Below, one piece after another: positions 9,262-17,836 of a stretch of DNA of 64,000 nt (position 1 is the first letter of the stretch; the number at the start of each line of letters is the position of its first letter). The position numbers and the translations under genes were made by a program. Source of the stretch: Cerasicoccus sp. TK19100 (lineage in GTDB: Bacteria > Verrucomicrobiota > Verrucomicrobiia > Opitutales > Cerasicoccaceae). The stretch spans positions 558,001 through 622,000 of the forward strand of contig NZ_JAPWDU010000003.1 in NCBI RefSeq assembly GCF_027257155.1, read 5' to 3'. Below the pieces are notes generated by a model, which saw nothing but the letters and a program-made list of their open reading frames with translations, was not told the origin of the DNA and made no database searches.

Positions 9262-10029
9262 TTATTCGGTGGTGCCAGCATTGGCTGGTTTTTTAGGCAT
9301 GACGCGGCGGCGAACCATTTGCGGTTGTTTATTCTCCAGCCTGTCGATCACGGCCTTGGCAGCGCCTTCGGCGGAGGCCGGGTTCTGCCCGGTGATCAGG
9401 TTGCCGTCGACAATGACATTGGGCTCGAAGTTTTTCACGCGGACGTATTTGCCGCCCAGCTCGACGATTTTGTCTTCGAGCAGAAATGGCATTTCGTCGG
9501 TCAGGCCAACGGCGTCCTCTTCGGCATTGGAGAAGCCGGTCACTTCGCTGCCGGCGAAAATCCAGTTGCCGTAGTCGTCAGTCGCGGTGAGTAGGCCAGC
9601 GGGGCCGTGGCAAACCGCGGCAACGGGCTTACCCACGCCGTAGTGCTGCACGACAATCATGCTGACCTCCATATTGTTGGCCAAGTCGAACATCGGGCCG
9701 TGCCCACCGGGGATGAACACGGCGTCGAAGTCGTTGCCAACCACGTCGTCGAGCTTCAGGGTGCTGGCGAACAAGGCCTGGGCCTGCTCGTCGGCCTGGT
9801 AGCGCTTGACGGATTCCGTGACGCCGCGGCCTTCGAGGCTACGCGGGTCGATGGGCATCGCGCCACCCTCGGGGGAGGCGACCACCACTTCGTAACCCGC
9901 GTCGACAAACGCATAGTACGGCGTGGTGACTTCCTCCAGCCAGGCACCGGTAGGCTTATCACTGCCATCTCCCATCGTCCCCATGCTGGTGACGATGAAC
10001 AGGATGATCATCTGGACGGTTTCGGTCAT
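9262..10029 (-). CDS. DJ-1/PfpI (type 1 glutamine amidotransferase-like) protein
   Basis: 255-residue member of the DJ-1/PfpI/Hsp31 superfamily. The nucleophile elbow [11 protein letters not shown] supplies the active cysteine; [12 protein letters not shown] and VVASPEGG supply the conserved glycine-rich loop and acidic residue. Members act as glyoxalase/deglycase-type enzymes or redox-responsive chaperones; the substrate here is unknown. An oxidative-stress role would fit its place inside the suf operon. Its start overlaps the stop of the upstream four-helix-bundle gene by four bases (10026-10029), so the two are translationally coupled. The last 25 residues are a basic tail. Confidence 0.88.
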   Translation of the reverse strand: MTETVQMIILFIVTSMGTMGDGSDKPTGAWLEEVTTPYYAFVDAGYEVVVASPEGGAMPIDPRSLEGRGVTESVKRYQADEQAQALFASTLKLDDVVGNDFDAVFIPGGHGPMFDLANNMEVSMIVVQHYGVGKPVAAVCHGPAGLLTATDDYGNWIFAGSEVTGFSNAEEDAVGLTDEMPFLLEDKIVELGGKYVRVKNFEPNVIVDGNLITGQNPASAEGAAKAVIDRLENKQPQMVRRRVMPKKPANAGTTE

Positions 10030-10475
10030 GAAAGGTTCGTAATGTTCGTACGTTCGTAAAGTTCGAAAGGTTGTTCGGGTTCGCTGGTTTGAAATTTAGC
10101 ACCGCGAAAATCTGTATTCCGCAGATACTTGATGAGGCCGTTGATGCGGACCTCGGTCATCGAAGCATCGTTGTAGATATTCTCGAATTGTGCTTGGCCG
10201 ATGTGCCCCACGTCCAGCAAGACGTAGAGTTGGCTTTTAACTTCAGCCAGGGAGCCGCGAGCGATGTGCAGGAAGTTTAGAAATTCCTTTACCCCGCCAC
10301 GGGCAAATCCTTCGGCAATGTTAGACATTACCGAAACGCTGCTGCGCTGAATTTGATCTCGCAGTCCGTAATCTTTAGCGGCACTACCCTGATTGGTAGC
10401 CGTATAGACATTACGAGTCAGCGTCCGGGCTTTCTGCCAGGCGTCAATCTCCTCGAATGTCGTCCACGTTGCCAT
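10026..10475 (-). CDS. Four helix bundle protein (S23/IVS type)
   Basis: 149-residue protein of the family first found inside 23S rRNA intervening sequences. The family pattern is clear: the AWQKARTL start, YGLRDQIQRSSVSVMSNIAEGFARG, then FLHIARGSLAEVKSQL. Members are small pentameric helical bundles of uncertain function. The location between sufC and the DJ-1 gene, coupled to the latter, is atypical. Short repeated words (TTCGAAC, TTCGTAA) lie on both sides, consistent with insertion into an ancestral sufC-sufB spacer. Confidence 0.9.
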   Translation of the reverse strand: MATWTTFEEIDAWQKARTLTRNVYTATNQGSAAKDYGLRDQIQRSSVSVMSNIAEGFARGGVKEFLNFLHIARGSLAEVKSQLYVLLDVGHIGQAQFENIYNDASMTEVRINGLIKYLRNTDFRGAKFQTSEPEQPFELYERTNITNLS

Positions 10476-10521
10476 AACTTTACGAACCTACGAACATTTC
10501 AAACTTTCGAACCTTACGCCG
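10476..10521. repeat. TTCGAAC-word spacer between sufC and the four-helix gene
   Basis: The 46-nt spacer is made almost wholly of overlapping variants of ACTTTACGAAC, ACGAACATTTC and TTTCGAACC. The same words fill the gaps at 9222-9252, 10033-10076, 11283-11335 and 15047-15141. Confidence 0.6.
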
Positions 10522-11280
10522 CTACGCAGTAGCGCCGGCAAACTCCTCCTTCACCCAATCGTAGCCCTTGGCTTCCATTTCGAGGGCCAGGCTCTTGTCG
10601 CCGGTTTTGACGATGCGTCCGTCCCACATAATGTGGACCACGTCTGGCACGATGTAGTCGAGCAGGCGTTGGTAGTGGGTGATGACGAGGAAGCCACGGT
10701 CGGGAGAACGCATGTTGTTAACGCCCTCGGCGACGACCTTCAGCGCGTCGATGTCGAGGCCAGAGTCGGTCTCGTCCATGATGACATACTTCGGGTCGAG
10801 CATCTTCATCTGCAAAATTTCGCAGCGTTTCTTTTCACCGCCGGAGAAGCCGTCGTTGACGGAGCGGGCGGAGAAGCTGCGGTCGATTTTTAGCTCGTCC
10901 ATGATGGCGCGAAGCTGCTTGTAATACTCGGTGGCGACGATTTTTTCGCCCTCTTCCAGGCGTGCCTGCAGGGCCGCGCGGATGAAGTTGGCGATGGTCA
11001 CGCCGGGAATTTCCACCGGATACTGGAAGGCGATGAACAGGCCGAGGCGGGCAATTTCGTCTGGCTCCATGCCGACGATGTTTTCGCCGTCGAGCAGGGC
11101 CTGACCGCTAGTGATATCATAGTCTTCGTGACCGGCGAGGGCCTTGGCCAGGGTGCTCTTACCCGTGCCGTTGGGGCCCATGATCGCATGGACTTCGCCT
11201 GCGGGCACTTCCAGGGAGAAGTCGCGCAGGATCTGCTTTTCGCCGATGTTGACGTTGAGGTTCTGGATTTCGAGTGACAT
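10522..11280 (-). CDS. sufC: Fe-S cluster assembly ATPase SufC
   Basis: ABC-type ATPase of the cytoplasmic SufBCD complex, about 252 residues. Walker A is GPNGTGKST, the signature is [12 protein letters not shown], and Walker B with the SufC-specific extension is [14 protein letters not shown]. The start MSLEIQNLN at 11280 is chosen; an upstream in-frame extension of 32 codons comes from the repetitive spacer. It is the first suf structural gene after the Fur-like regulator. Confidence 0.97.
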   Translation of the reverse strand: MSLEIQNLNVNIGEKQILRDFSLEVPAGEVHAIMGPNGTGKSTLAKALAGHEDYDITSGQALLDGENIVGMEPDEIARLGLFIAFQYPVEIPGVTIANFIRAALQARLEEGEKIVATEYYKQLRAIMDELKIDRSFSARSVNDGFSGGEKKRCEILQMKMLDPKYVIMDETDSGLDIDALKVVAEGVNNMRSPDRGFLVITHYQRLLDYIVPDVVHIMWDGRIVKTGDKSLALEMEAKGYDWVKEEFAGATA

Positions 11281-11407
11281 GATTTGTAAAGGTTCGAAAC
11301 GTTGGAATGTTCGAAAGGTTGGAAAGTTGGGAGGTGTGGAAGTTGTTTCGATAATTTTCAGTTGGACGGTAACCAAGAACTAAGAACCAAGAACAAGGGC
11401 ACTGTCA
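11281..11407. repeat. Repetitive spacer between fur-like gene and sufC
   Basis: Contains tandem-like TTCGAAA/GTTGGAA words (11288-11335), followed by an AACCAAGAACTAAGAACC block (11373-11397) related to the stem of the sufB-sufD hairpin. No gene. Confidence 0.6.
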
Positions 11408-11854
11408 TTATAAGGAATTGGTATCCAGATCTTGAGGGGCGTATCCGGTGAAGGTCAGCTTGACCTTGTTGGCCTCGAAGCCCTTTGGGAGGATTTGCGA
11501 AACCATGCTGCGGAAGTTCTCGGGGAGCAGGATGTCGTAAACGCGGCCATTGGCCTCGTCGAGAAAATGGGCGTGCTCGCCGTCGTTGGGGCAAAAGCGG
11601 CTCGGCTCGCGCTCGTAGTTTAGCTTTTTGACGAGGTTGCAATCGACGAGGGTTTCTAAGCAATTATAGACGGTGGCCAAGGAAATCGTGGGCATGACTT
11701 CCTTAGCGCGCGCGTAGACTTCGTCGGCCGTGGGGTGGTCGCGCCGCTTGAGTAGCACTGCATAGATTTGCTCGCGCTGACGCGTTGACCGCAAGCCACT
11801 GCTGGCAAGCGCGTCATCAAGGTGGGCCTTGGCTGCGTCGGTTAAATTAATCAT
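11408..11854 (-). CDS. Fur/PerR-family regulator, likely regulator of the suf operon
   Basis: 148-residue winged-helix metalloregulator. The DNA-binding part is well preserved (RQREQIYAVLLKRRDHPTAD and ISLATVYNCLETLVD). In the C-terminal half EHAHFLDEANGRVYDI replaces the canonical HHHHLIC-CG pattern: the His-x-His is kept, but neither structural CxxC zinc pair is present. It may therefore sense iron, haem or peroxide by a non-standard site. It is the first gene of the suf operon and lies just below a perfect palindrome (11871-11885), suggesting autoregulated control of Fe-S biogenesis. Confidence 0.85.
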   Translation of the reverse strand: MINLTDAAKAHLDDALASSGLRSTRQREQIYAVLLKRRDHPTADEVYARAKEVMPTISLATVYNCLETLVDCNLVKKLNYEREPSRFCPNDGEHAHFLDEANGRVYDILLPENFRSMVSQILPKGFEANKVKLTFTGYAPQDLDTNSL

Positions 11855-11870
11855 AATCTTGTAGGCTAAA

Positions 11871-11885
11871 TTGGAATGATTCCAA
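11871..11885. promoter_or_regulatory. Fur-box-like palindrome upstream of the suf operon
   Basis: Perfect 7-1-7 inverted repeat TTGGAATGATTCCAA, 16 nt before the fur-like start codon, in an AT-rich stretch. A second half-site ATTCCAA lies at 11914-11920. Its size and symmetry fit Fur-superfamily operators, so it is a good candidate for autoregulation. Confidence 0.65.
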
Positions 11886-12067
11886 AAATCAATCTTATTT
11901 GAGAACTAATTTCATTCCAAATAGCGGATTTTCAACCGCGGGTTCCGAAAATATCGTAAATAAATCTAATCGGGTGAAATATTCATTCTCAATTACCCTT
12001 CACATGGTAATATAGCCTTGAAATTGTAACCATGCATCTTAGTCTTTTCCTCTCCAGTCTTCGTTAA

Positions 12068-13099
12068 ATGAAAATATCCCCCTATCTTGCTTTCCTGGCA
12101 GCGTCTTCGCTTGCCATCACCGCCAATGCCGCAACCACGGATCCCATGGGTGGAATGGTTATTCCGGTTAAAGGTGAATCGGATACGCGTATTAGCGTGC
12201 CATTCAGCCGAGCGGTGACTTTCGAGGGGCGCATTGATTCGATTTCTGGCTCAACGCTCACCATTCTGGGCAGCCCTAGCTGGGATGACGGAGAATTCCT
12301 CTACGGCGACGCGGATTCCAGCGATCCCGCCAACACCTACTATGCGGTGTTTCTAACGGGTGCCAAAGAAGGGCTGGCCCTTGAAATCACAGCCAATGAC
12401 GCAAACTCCATCACCGTAGCCTTGGGCGATGAAGACCTGACCGGCGTCACGTCCGAATCGGCAGATGGCTCAGGCAATGGCGACATCATTCAAATTGTCC
12501 CTTACTGGACCCCCGCAACATTGTTCTCCGGAACGACTGTGCCGGAGGGTTCAATATTGTATCGCTACATTAATTCTGGTAATGCTGTTAATCGCTCAGC
12601 CGCTGATGTATTAACCTATTTTGATGGTTATGGCTGGTACGATAATGGTGGTAATTTATCTGATGATGATACTCTGGATATTGCCGAAGGCGTTATCATA
12701 CGTACACCAGCTGGAAGCTCTGATTTTGATCTGATTCTTTCGGGTGCCGTGCCAATGTTTAAAACACGCTACATTTTCTCTACGGATGATTCCGGGCAAT
12801 CCAATGATATTATTTTCAGTGTTTATACTCCTGTAGATGTATCAATCGGGGATTCGGGGCTTGGTGGTGTAGCTGATCAAGCAATACTCTACGCCTACAA
12901 CAATGACAGTGCAGACTATAATAAATCTGCATCATCTGTTTTGACTTATTTTGAAGGCTACGGTTGGTATGACAATGGTGGGAATCTAGTTGATAACACC
13001 TTTCAATTGGAGCCTGGCCAAAACTACATTCTGCGTAAGCCTGGAACCGTATCAAATGATTCTTTTGTTTGGTCCTACTTGCCATCCTATCTCGAATAA
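12068..13099 (+). CDS. TIGR02597-type secreted protein
   Basis: 343-residue exported protein beginning with a signal peptide (MKISPYLAFLAASSLAITANA). The order PMGGMVIPVKG near the mature N-terminus, then two domains each carrying TYF(D/E)GYGWYDNGGNL (about residues 187 and 299), matches the verrucomicrobial family TIGR02597, whose function is unknown and whose genes usually sit beside PEP-CTERM genes, as here. The two GYGWYDNGG copies indicate an internal duplication. Codon usage turns AT-richer from about 12540 onward compared with neighbours. Confidence 0.85.
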   Translation: MKISPYLAFLAASSLAITANAATTDPMGGMVIPVKGESDTRISVPFSRAVTFEGRIDSISGSTLTILGSPSWDDGEFLYGDADSSDPANTYYAVFLTGAKEGLALEITANDANSITVALGDEDLTGVTSESADGSGNGDIIQIVPYWTPATLFSGTTVPEGSILYRYINSGNAVNRSAADVLTYFDGYGWYDNGGNLSDDDTLDIAEGVIIRTPAGSSDFDLILSGAVPMFKTRYIFSTDDSGQSNDIIFSVYTPVDVSIGDSGLGGVADQAILYAYNNDSADYNKSASSVLTYFEGYGWYDNGGNLVDNTFQLEPGQNYILRKPGTVSNDSFVWSYLPSYLE

Positions 13100-13131
13100 C
13101 CTTACGTGCACTACTTTATACCTACACTTTT

Positions 13132-13755
13132 ATGAAATTTAAATATGTACTGTTAATTTGCTCGGTAGCTAGCTCTAGTTTGCTTGCTACTACGTCGTTC
13201 CAGATTAATCAAAATGGTTTTACTGATTCAATAGGAGGTAGTGCAACTCCTGGGATGTCATGGGGTCTGCTGTTTGATGTTAACGGTGATGGTCTGACTT
13301 TAGGTTTGTATGATCCTTTTGATATTACCTCAAATTATGTAGAGCTCACCGCAAATGGTCTAGCTACCGGCGATGTTTTTATTTTCAGCGGAGATGCGTC
13401 ATCCACAACGCCACCAACGACTCTTAACTTTGGACCGAATCAAGGTCGCGTTACTGGAATTGAAAATGTGCTTTACACCGGTCCTAATGGCTCGCCCGCT
13501 CTAAGTGATAGCCAACTAACTTCTTCGTTTGGAGTTATGTGGTTTCCATCTAACACTGCAGTAGCTGGATCTACTTACGGCTATGCAACTAATGTCGAAA
13601 TGAATGGCATTCCTGCAGATGGCGAAAACTTTTCAACGACTACAGCAATCGCTCCGCTCGACCCTTTGTATACGGTTGTTCCGGAGCCCAGTACTTACGC
13701 AATGCTTCTAGGTGTCGCGATTCTGGGCTTCGCGGTGTGCCGCCGCCATCGTTAG
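13132..13755 (+). CDS. PEP-CTERM sorting domain protein
   Basis: About 207 residues: a signal peptide (MKFKYVLLICSVASSSLLA), a compact beta-rich domain (SWGLLFDVNGDG and similar turns), then a VPEPSTYAMLL tail with a hydrophobic helix and the CRRHR end. The start at 13132 is preferred because it begins the signal peptide. It lies 32 nt after the TIGR02597 gene and is probably co-transcribed with it; that pairing is a recurring arrangement in Verrucomicrobia. A terminator follows at 13777. Confidence 0.88.
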   Translation: MKFKYVLLICSVASSSLLATTSFQINQNGFTDSIGGSATPGMSWGLLFDVNGDGLTLGLYDPFDITSNYVELTANGLATGDVFIFSGDASSTTPPTTLNFGPNQGRVTGIENVLYTGPNGSPALSDSQLTSSFGVMWFPSNTAVAGSTYGYATNVEMNGIPADGENFSTTTAIAPLDPLYTVVPEPSTYAMLLGVAILGFAVCRRHR

Positions 13756-13776
13756 TGTCTGTGAGACTTCTTTACC

Positions 13777-13804
13777 GAGCCTTCCTCCACCGTGGGGAAG
13801 GCTC
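13777..13804 (+). terminator. Hairpin terminator after the TIGR02597/PEP-CTERM pair
   Basis: Perfect 9-bp stem GAGCCTTCC/GGAAGGCTC with a 10-nt loop, followed by TTCT. It marks the end of the two-gene unit and lies 16 nt before the next ATG. Confidence 0.7.
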
Positions 13805-13820
13805 TTCTGTATGTTGAGCT

Positions 13821-14633
13821 ATGAATTTCTACCGTCAGATTCTTACTGCCTCCAGCTTCATCGCCACATTTTCGTGGTTAGGGGCAATTGGCGTCTACAC
13901 ACAAGGATTACATGAAATCTCAGAGAATGCATCAACGGTAAATCAGAATCGGTCTAAAGTGAGTTCGGATGTTCGGTCATTAATTCTAAAGCACCGAAAG
14001 GCTATGTTTGGCCAGCGCGACTCGGATGCGATTGTAGCTTTTCGTATGGATGGAATTTACGAGTTTGGTGGGGAAAGATATCCATTCGTAGTGCGGAAAA
14101 TGAGGCCGCAATTATTCCGTCTGGAATTAACAACGCCAAACGGGATAATGATTCAGGGTTATGATGGCTCTCGTGGCTGGTTGACGCCGATTGGTGCTGA
14201 TCCGTTGAAGGGTAGTCAATGGATGGACCGACATGGTGATTCGTCAATGCAGCGGGATGCAGTTTTGTTCAACTATTTGATAGAGCAGGGCAGTGATTCG
14301 ATTAAAATGGATCCGCTCACGAATGATGCGGGTGTGCCCGGTGTTAAGGTCACGCTGCCCAATGGGGGTTTGGTCAATTACTGGTTGAACCCGGAGACGA
14401 TGCTTGTGCAGCGGGAGATGAAGACGGACTTTGAGGATGGGGCGGTAAAGTTTCGAACGATTGAGCTGTCGGACTATCGCGAAATTGATGGCGTGCAAAT
14501 CGCTCACCGCGCCGTGGGCTATGTGAGCGGGGAGCTGGAGTCGGTGATGAATCTTGAGCAATTTGAGTTTGTCGATGGTTTTGACGAGGCGATTTTTCAG
14601 TTTCCCGGTGCACCAAAACTCGAGGCTGACTAG
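13821..14633 (+). CDS. LolA-like exported protein of unknown function
   Basis: 270 residues with an N-terminal hydrophobic segment (FIATFSWLGAIGVY) that serves as signal peptide or anchor. The mature part has the alternating beta pattern of the LolA/LolB lipoprotein-carrier fold (VVRKMRPQLFRLELTTPNG, GYDGSRGWLTP, VKVTLPNGGLVNYWLNPETM, YREIDGVQIAHR). That fold assignment comes from pattern, not a definite motif. It follows the PEP-CTERM pair in the same direction but behind a terminator, so it likely has its own promoter. Confidence 0.65.
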   Translation: MNFYRQILTASSFIATFSWLGAIGVYTQGLHEISENASTVNQNRSKVSSDVRSLILKHRKAMFGQRDSDAIVAFRMDGIYEFGGERYPFVVRKMRPQLFRLELTTPNGIMIQGYDGSRGWLTPIGADPLKGSQWMDRHGDSSMQRDAVLFNYLIEQGSDSIKMDPLTNDAGVPGVKVTLPNGGLVNYWLNPETMLVQREMKTDFEDGAVKFRTIELSDYREIDGVQIAHRAVGYVSGELESVMNLEQFEFVDGFDEAIFQFPGAPKLEAD

Positions 14634-14653
14634 TTTTTCTTTGCCTTGTTTTA

Positions 14654-15046
14654 ATGGCTACTTATCCAAGCTTTATGGACATCGAAATTTTCCCGAATCC
14701 CGCCCCTGGGCGTAACTATGTCATCCAGCACGTGGCGGAGGAATTTACTTCGCTTTGCCCGAAGACTGGCCACCCCGACTTTGGCACCATTGTGCTTACG
14801 TTTGTGCCCGATGCGACTTGCGTGGAGCTCAAGGCCTACAAGCTGTATCTGCAGGATTTCCGCACTAAGGGCATCTTCTTTGAAGCGGCTTCTAACTCCA
14901 TTTTCGACGAGATGTATAACCTGCTCCAGCCCCGCTGGATGCGGCTTGAGGCGATCTGGCGCGGTCGTGGCGGTATCCGCTCGAACGTCATCGTGGAAAA
15001 CGCCAAGGAAGACTACGAAGGCCCGATCCCGCCGTATTTTGAGTAA
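14654..15046 (+). CDS. queF: preQ0 reductase (NADPH-dependent 7-cyano-7-deazaguanine reductase)
   Basis: 130-residue type I (unimodular) QueF that reduces preQ0 to preQ1 in queuosine biosynthesis in the cytoplasm. The active-site cysteine lies in FTSLCPKTGHPDFG, with the catalytic Asp in the same motif. The NADPH-binding QueF signature is VELKAYKLYLQDFR. Length matches type I enzymes. It lies 20 nt after the LolA-like gene and converges on queE. Confidence 0.96.
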   Translation: MATYPSFMDIEIFPNPAPGRNYVIQHVAEEFTSLCPKTGHPDFGTIVLTFVPDATCVELKAYKLYLQDFRTKGIFFEAASNSIFDEMYNLLQPRWMRLEAIWRGRGGIRSNVIVENAKEDYEGPIPPYFE

Positions 15047-15141
15047 TGTTCGAAAGGTTTGAAATGTTCGAAGGTTCGTAAAGTTTGCTACCAAACTACC
15101 AACTTTTCGAACCCTACTAACTTACGAACATTTCGAACCTC
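15047..15141. repeat. TTCGAAC-word fold-back spacer between queF and queE
   Basis: 95-nt gap between convergent genes built from TTCGAAA/TTCGTAA words on the left and their complements (TTTCGAACC, TTACGAAC) on the right, so it can fold into a long irregular hairpin. It may serve as a bidirectional terminator. The words match those in the suf operon spacers. Confidence 0.6.
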
Positions 15142-15810
15142 TTAAAGAACGCGATACAGCTTGTGCATTTGCCAGCCGGCGCGGAAGGGGGTGCCGCGGA
15201 GGCGGACGGTTTCTGCAATCAGGGCGAGGATGTCCGGGTTGTCGCGTTGATCCCACTCCGGGTGCAGCCAGACGTGGCGGTCGGTGCGGGTTAGCTCGTT
15301 GCCGAGCTTGTCTTCCCAGTAGCGGATGCTGTCGGCGTTTTCGATGATCAGCTTCAGCTCATTGGCGCGCTGGATCAGCTCGGGCAGTGGGTCTTTGTAA
15401 ACCTTGGGGCTCACGGTGACCCAGTCGAAATCCCCTTGCAGGGGAAAGGTGCCGCTGGTCTCGATGTGCACCGGAAGCCCGGCGGCATGCAGACCGTCTG
15501 TGAGCGGGCGCAGGTCGTGCACGGCGGGCTCGCCCCCGGTGATGACCACGAAGTCCGGCCGCCCGCTGCTGGCGAGGTCGACCAGTTCGCTGGCCGTCAT
15601 TTTGGGCACATTGTTGGGGCGGTGCTCCGGGTGCCAGGTGTTGGCGGAGTCGCACCAGGGGCAGCGCACCGGGCAGCCATAGGTCCGGATGAAGTAGGCC
15701 GATCTACCCGCATGTACCCCCTCTCCCTGAAACGTATGGAAGTGCTCCACTAGGGGGTATCGTCGATTGCGCGCTTGTAAATCGTATGTCATAATTATCT
15801 TTACAGCCAT
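15142..15810 (-). CDS. queE: 7-carboxy-7-deazaguanine synthase (radical SAM)
   Basis: 222-residue radical SAM enzyme converting 6-carboxytetrahydropterin to 7-carboxy-7-deazaguanine, second of the preQ0-forming steps. The cluster-binding motif is CPVRCPWC (CX3CX2C), preceded by the QueE-type TFQGEGVHAG. The SAM-contacting ITGGEPAVHDL follows. Another possible start is MTYDLQ at 15792. A weak hairpin (AGGGG...CCCCT) overlaps the start region, but no recognisable preQ1 riboswitch was found. Confidence 0.94.
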   Translation of the reverse strand: MAVKIIMTYDLQARNRRYPLVEHFHTFQGEGVHAGRSAYFIRTYGCPVRCPWCDSANTWHPEHRPNNVPKMTASELVDLASSGRPDFVVITGGEPAVHDLRPLTDGLHAAGLPVHIETSGTFPLQGDFDWVTVSPKVYKDPLPELIQRANELKLIIENADSIRYWEDKLGNELTRTDRHVWLHPEWDQRDNPDILALIAETVRLRGTPFRAGWQMHKLYRVL

Positions 15811-15864
15811 AGGGGTTCGACATTCTATTACGATATACCCCTATAATATTCCTCAATTCTCTCG

Positions 15865-16362
15865 ATGACTCTACCTCAGCTTAAGAAATTTTTAAAAACC
15901 GCTACCAAGCAGGATCGTTGGTGGGTGGCTGTCGGCGAAAATGTGTTGGACGAAACGCAGACGATGTCGGAGATCAAGGCCCTCAGCGAAAAGTATCCCG
16001 ACTGGGAGATCTGCATGCTGCACGAATCGCAGACCGACAAAGACGGCGAATGGATTCTGCTGACCGAGGAAGAGGTGGAGGGCGAGCATAACCCGTTCCG
16101 CCCGGCTGGCCCGATCGAGACGATGCTTGGCGAAATGTCTAAGCTCAAGGCCGACTTGGCCGACGCCCACCGCATCGTCGACATCCTCCGCGAGTTTACC
16201 ACCTTTAACGATCAATACACCGCGCGCAAGGAGGAGCTCGAAGAACGCGAGCGCTATTTGCAGGAGTCGGAAGACGCCTTGATGGAGAAAGCGCAGCACC
16301 TTGAAGAGCTGCGTGTGGAGCTCGAGCACAAGCAGGAAAAAGCGGCGGCTCGCGCTCGCTAA
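15865..16362 (+). CDS. Hypothetical coiled-coil protein
   Basis: 165 residues, soluble, no signal peptide. The N-terminal 70 residues form a small mixed domain (WWVAVGENVLDE, EICMLHESQTDKDGEWILL). From about residue 90 a long charged coiled coil follows (LKADLADAHRIVDIL, EELEERERYLQESEDAL) and the end is basic (KAAARAR). No family recognised. It is inserted between queE and queD on the opposite strand, ends 4 nt from the queD stop, and is likely independent of the que genes. Confidence 0.7.
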   Translation: MTLPQLKKFLKTATKQDRWWVAVGENVLDETQTMSEIKALSEKYPDWEICMLHESQTDKDGEWILLTEEEVEGEHNPFRPAGPIETMLGEMSKLKADLADAHRIVDILREFTTFNDQYTARKEELEERERYLQESEDALMEKAQHLEELRVELEHKQEKAAARAR

Positions 16363-16366
16363 CAGG

Positions 16367-16807
16367 CTACTGTTTGGCGGGCGGCGCATACGTGGCAGCG
16401 TTTTTACTGTCTTCCTCGATCTCAACTTGGGCGACCCACACGCGGCCGCCGGTGTGTTCGCGCACGAGTGCGTTGAAGACCTCGTAAACATGGATCGCCA
16501 GGCCTTCGTTGGAGCAGTCGTCAACCACGTAGACCTTCCATGCTTCCGGTGCGGCGTTGACGAGTTGGTCGAGCAGCGGGTCGTCCTTGTGGAACACACA
16601 GGCGTGGTCGAGGTTGTCGTTGATCCAGTCTTTGAGGAAGCCCAGCTTGCCGTAGTCGACGACAAAGCCATTCACGTCTCGCTCGGTGCAGGCGAAGGTG
16701 ACCGTGATTGACCAGTTGTGCCCATGGATGAACGAGCAATGCCCGTCGTGAAACGGCTGACGGTGGCCAAAAGGCACGTCGTGGTATGTCTTGCGGCAAG
16801 TGATCAT
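16367..16807 (-). CDS. queD: 6-carboxytetrahydropterin synthase
   Basis: 146-residue QueD/PTPS-family enzyme that converts dihydroneopterin triphosphate to 6-carboxytetrahydropterin. The catalytic Cys and zinc histidines are visible in [11 protein letters not shown], the substrate-pocket [15 protein letters not shown] and [11 protein letters not shown] follow, and the Glu in [10 protein letters not shown] is in the expected place. Its start overlaps the queC stop by four bases (16804-16807), so queC and queD are translationally coupled. Confidence 0.92.
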   Translation of the reverse strand: MITCRKTYHDVPFGHRQPFHDGHCSFIHGHNWSITVTFACTERDVNGFVVDYGKLGFLKDWINDNLDHACVFHKDDPLLDQLVNAAPEAWKVYVVDDCSNEGLAIHVYEVFNALVREHTGGRVWVAQVEIEEDSKNAATYAPPAKQ

Positions 16808-17508
16808 GAAAGCCTCCAGAATTGTGCGACGAGTTCCTCGACGCTCGGGGCGTCGGCCTCGTAGGGCGTCGGGTCGTCGACTTCTGCCAGATAAAATGCC
16901 TCGCGCCGCTCGATGCAGGTGCCGCAGCGGCCACAGTGCTTTTCGCCGCCCTCGTAGCAGGACCAGGTGTCGGCAAAGGGGATGCCCAGCTCGCTGCCGC
17001 GCTTGGCGATGTCGGCCTTGGTCCAGTCCACAAATGGCCGGTAGAGCTTCACGGCGTGCCAGTCGGCCAGTTGGATAGCGGCATCGAGCGCGTCGGCGAA
17101 TTCGCGTCGGCAGTCCGGATAAATGGCGTGGTCACCCGAGTGCGCGGCGTAGGCGACGTTGTCGGCCTTTTGGCTGATCGCCCAGCCTGCGGCGACGGAC
17201 AGCATGATCATGTTGCGGTTGGGCACGACGGTGGCCTTCATCGTGGCCTCGGTGTAGTGCCCTTTGGGGACGGCGGTGTTGGGATCCGTCAGGCTGTTGT
17301 CGCCCAGCAGCGGGGCCAGCGTGCGCAGATCGGCCTCACGGTGCTCGATGCCCAGCGCGGCGCAGTTTTTGCGGGCGCAGTCGATCTCGCGGGCATGGCG
17401 TTGACCATAGTTCACGCTCAGCGCGGCGATCTCAGTGCCGGCGGCGTGCAGGTGGTAAAGGAGAACCGTGGAATCCAGGCCTCCGGAATAAATAATGACA
17501 GATTTCAT
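16804..17508 (-). CDS. queC: 7-cyano-7-deazaguanine synthase
   Basis: About 234-residue ATP-dependent enzyme making preQ0 from 7-carboxy-7-deazaguanine and ammonia. The PP-loop SGGLDST is near the start ([14 protein letters not shown]), and the zinc site is the four-cysteine cluster [15 protein letters not shown]. The start at 17508 is chosen; the frame is open 31 codons upstream but that part has no family similarity. First gene of a queC-queD operon; queE lies further along the same strand. Confidence 0.95.
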   Translation of the reverse strand: MKSVIIYSGGLDSTVLLYHLHAAGTEIAALSVNYGQRHAREIDCARKNCAALGIEHREADLRTLAPLLGDNSLTDPNTAVPKGHYTEATMKATVVPNRNMIMLSVAAGWAISQKADNVAYAAHSGDHAIYPDCRREFADALDAAIQLADWHAVKLYRPFVDWTKADIAKRGSELGIPFADTWSCYEGGEKHCGRCGTCIERREAFYLAEVDDPTPYEADAPSVEELVAQFWRLS

Positions 17509-17836
17509 GGCGCATTCAGTTACGTTGCCTTCGTTGGCGACCCCTGGGAATGGCTTAGCAGGGAGATGGCCAATGTGAGGCGCGGCGCGGCCAATGTCCA
17601 TCGAAAAGCCCCGCGGCAGTGAATACTTCGCCCGATTCCGTCCTTCACTTTATCGGTGAACAAGTCTTGCGCCCGCGGGTCCCAACGTCTTACCTACGGC
17701 CTTTCCAATTCCTTGCACACCACGAATTTCAATTGCTTGAACTACCGCTACACGATGCCTGATCAGGCCCGCCGCGCAGCAAACGCGTTGGCCCGCCGAT
17801 GGAAGAACCGGTAGTTGAGCGCCCAATAAAATACCC
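17509..17836. other. Divergent intergenic region, queC / SDR-fusion gene
   Basis: 328 nt between divergent genes. Searched by eye for a preQ1 riboswitch pattern upstream of queC and none was found. No repeats or clear promoters were recognised. Confidence 0.4.

Noticed and set aside
15811-15864. preQ1 riboswitch upstream of queE
   Set aside because: Only a simple AGGGG...CCCCT hairpin is seen; no conserved preQ1-I, II or III core (for example the A-rich tail pairing to a C-rich loop) could be matched.
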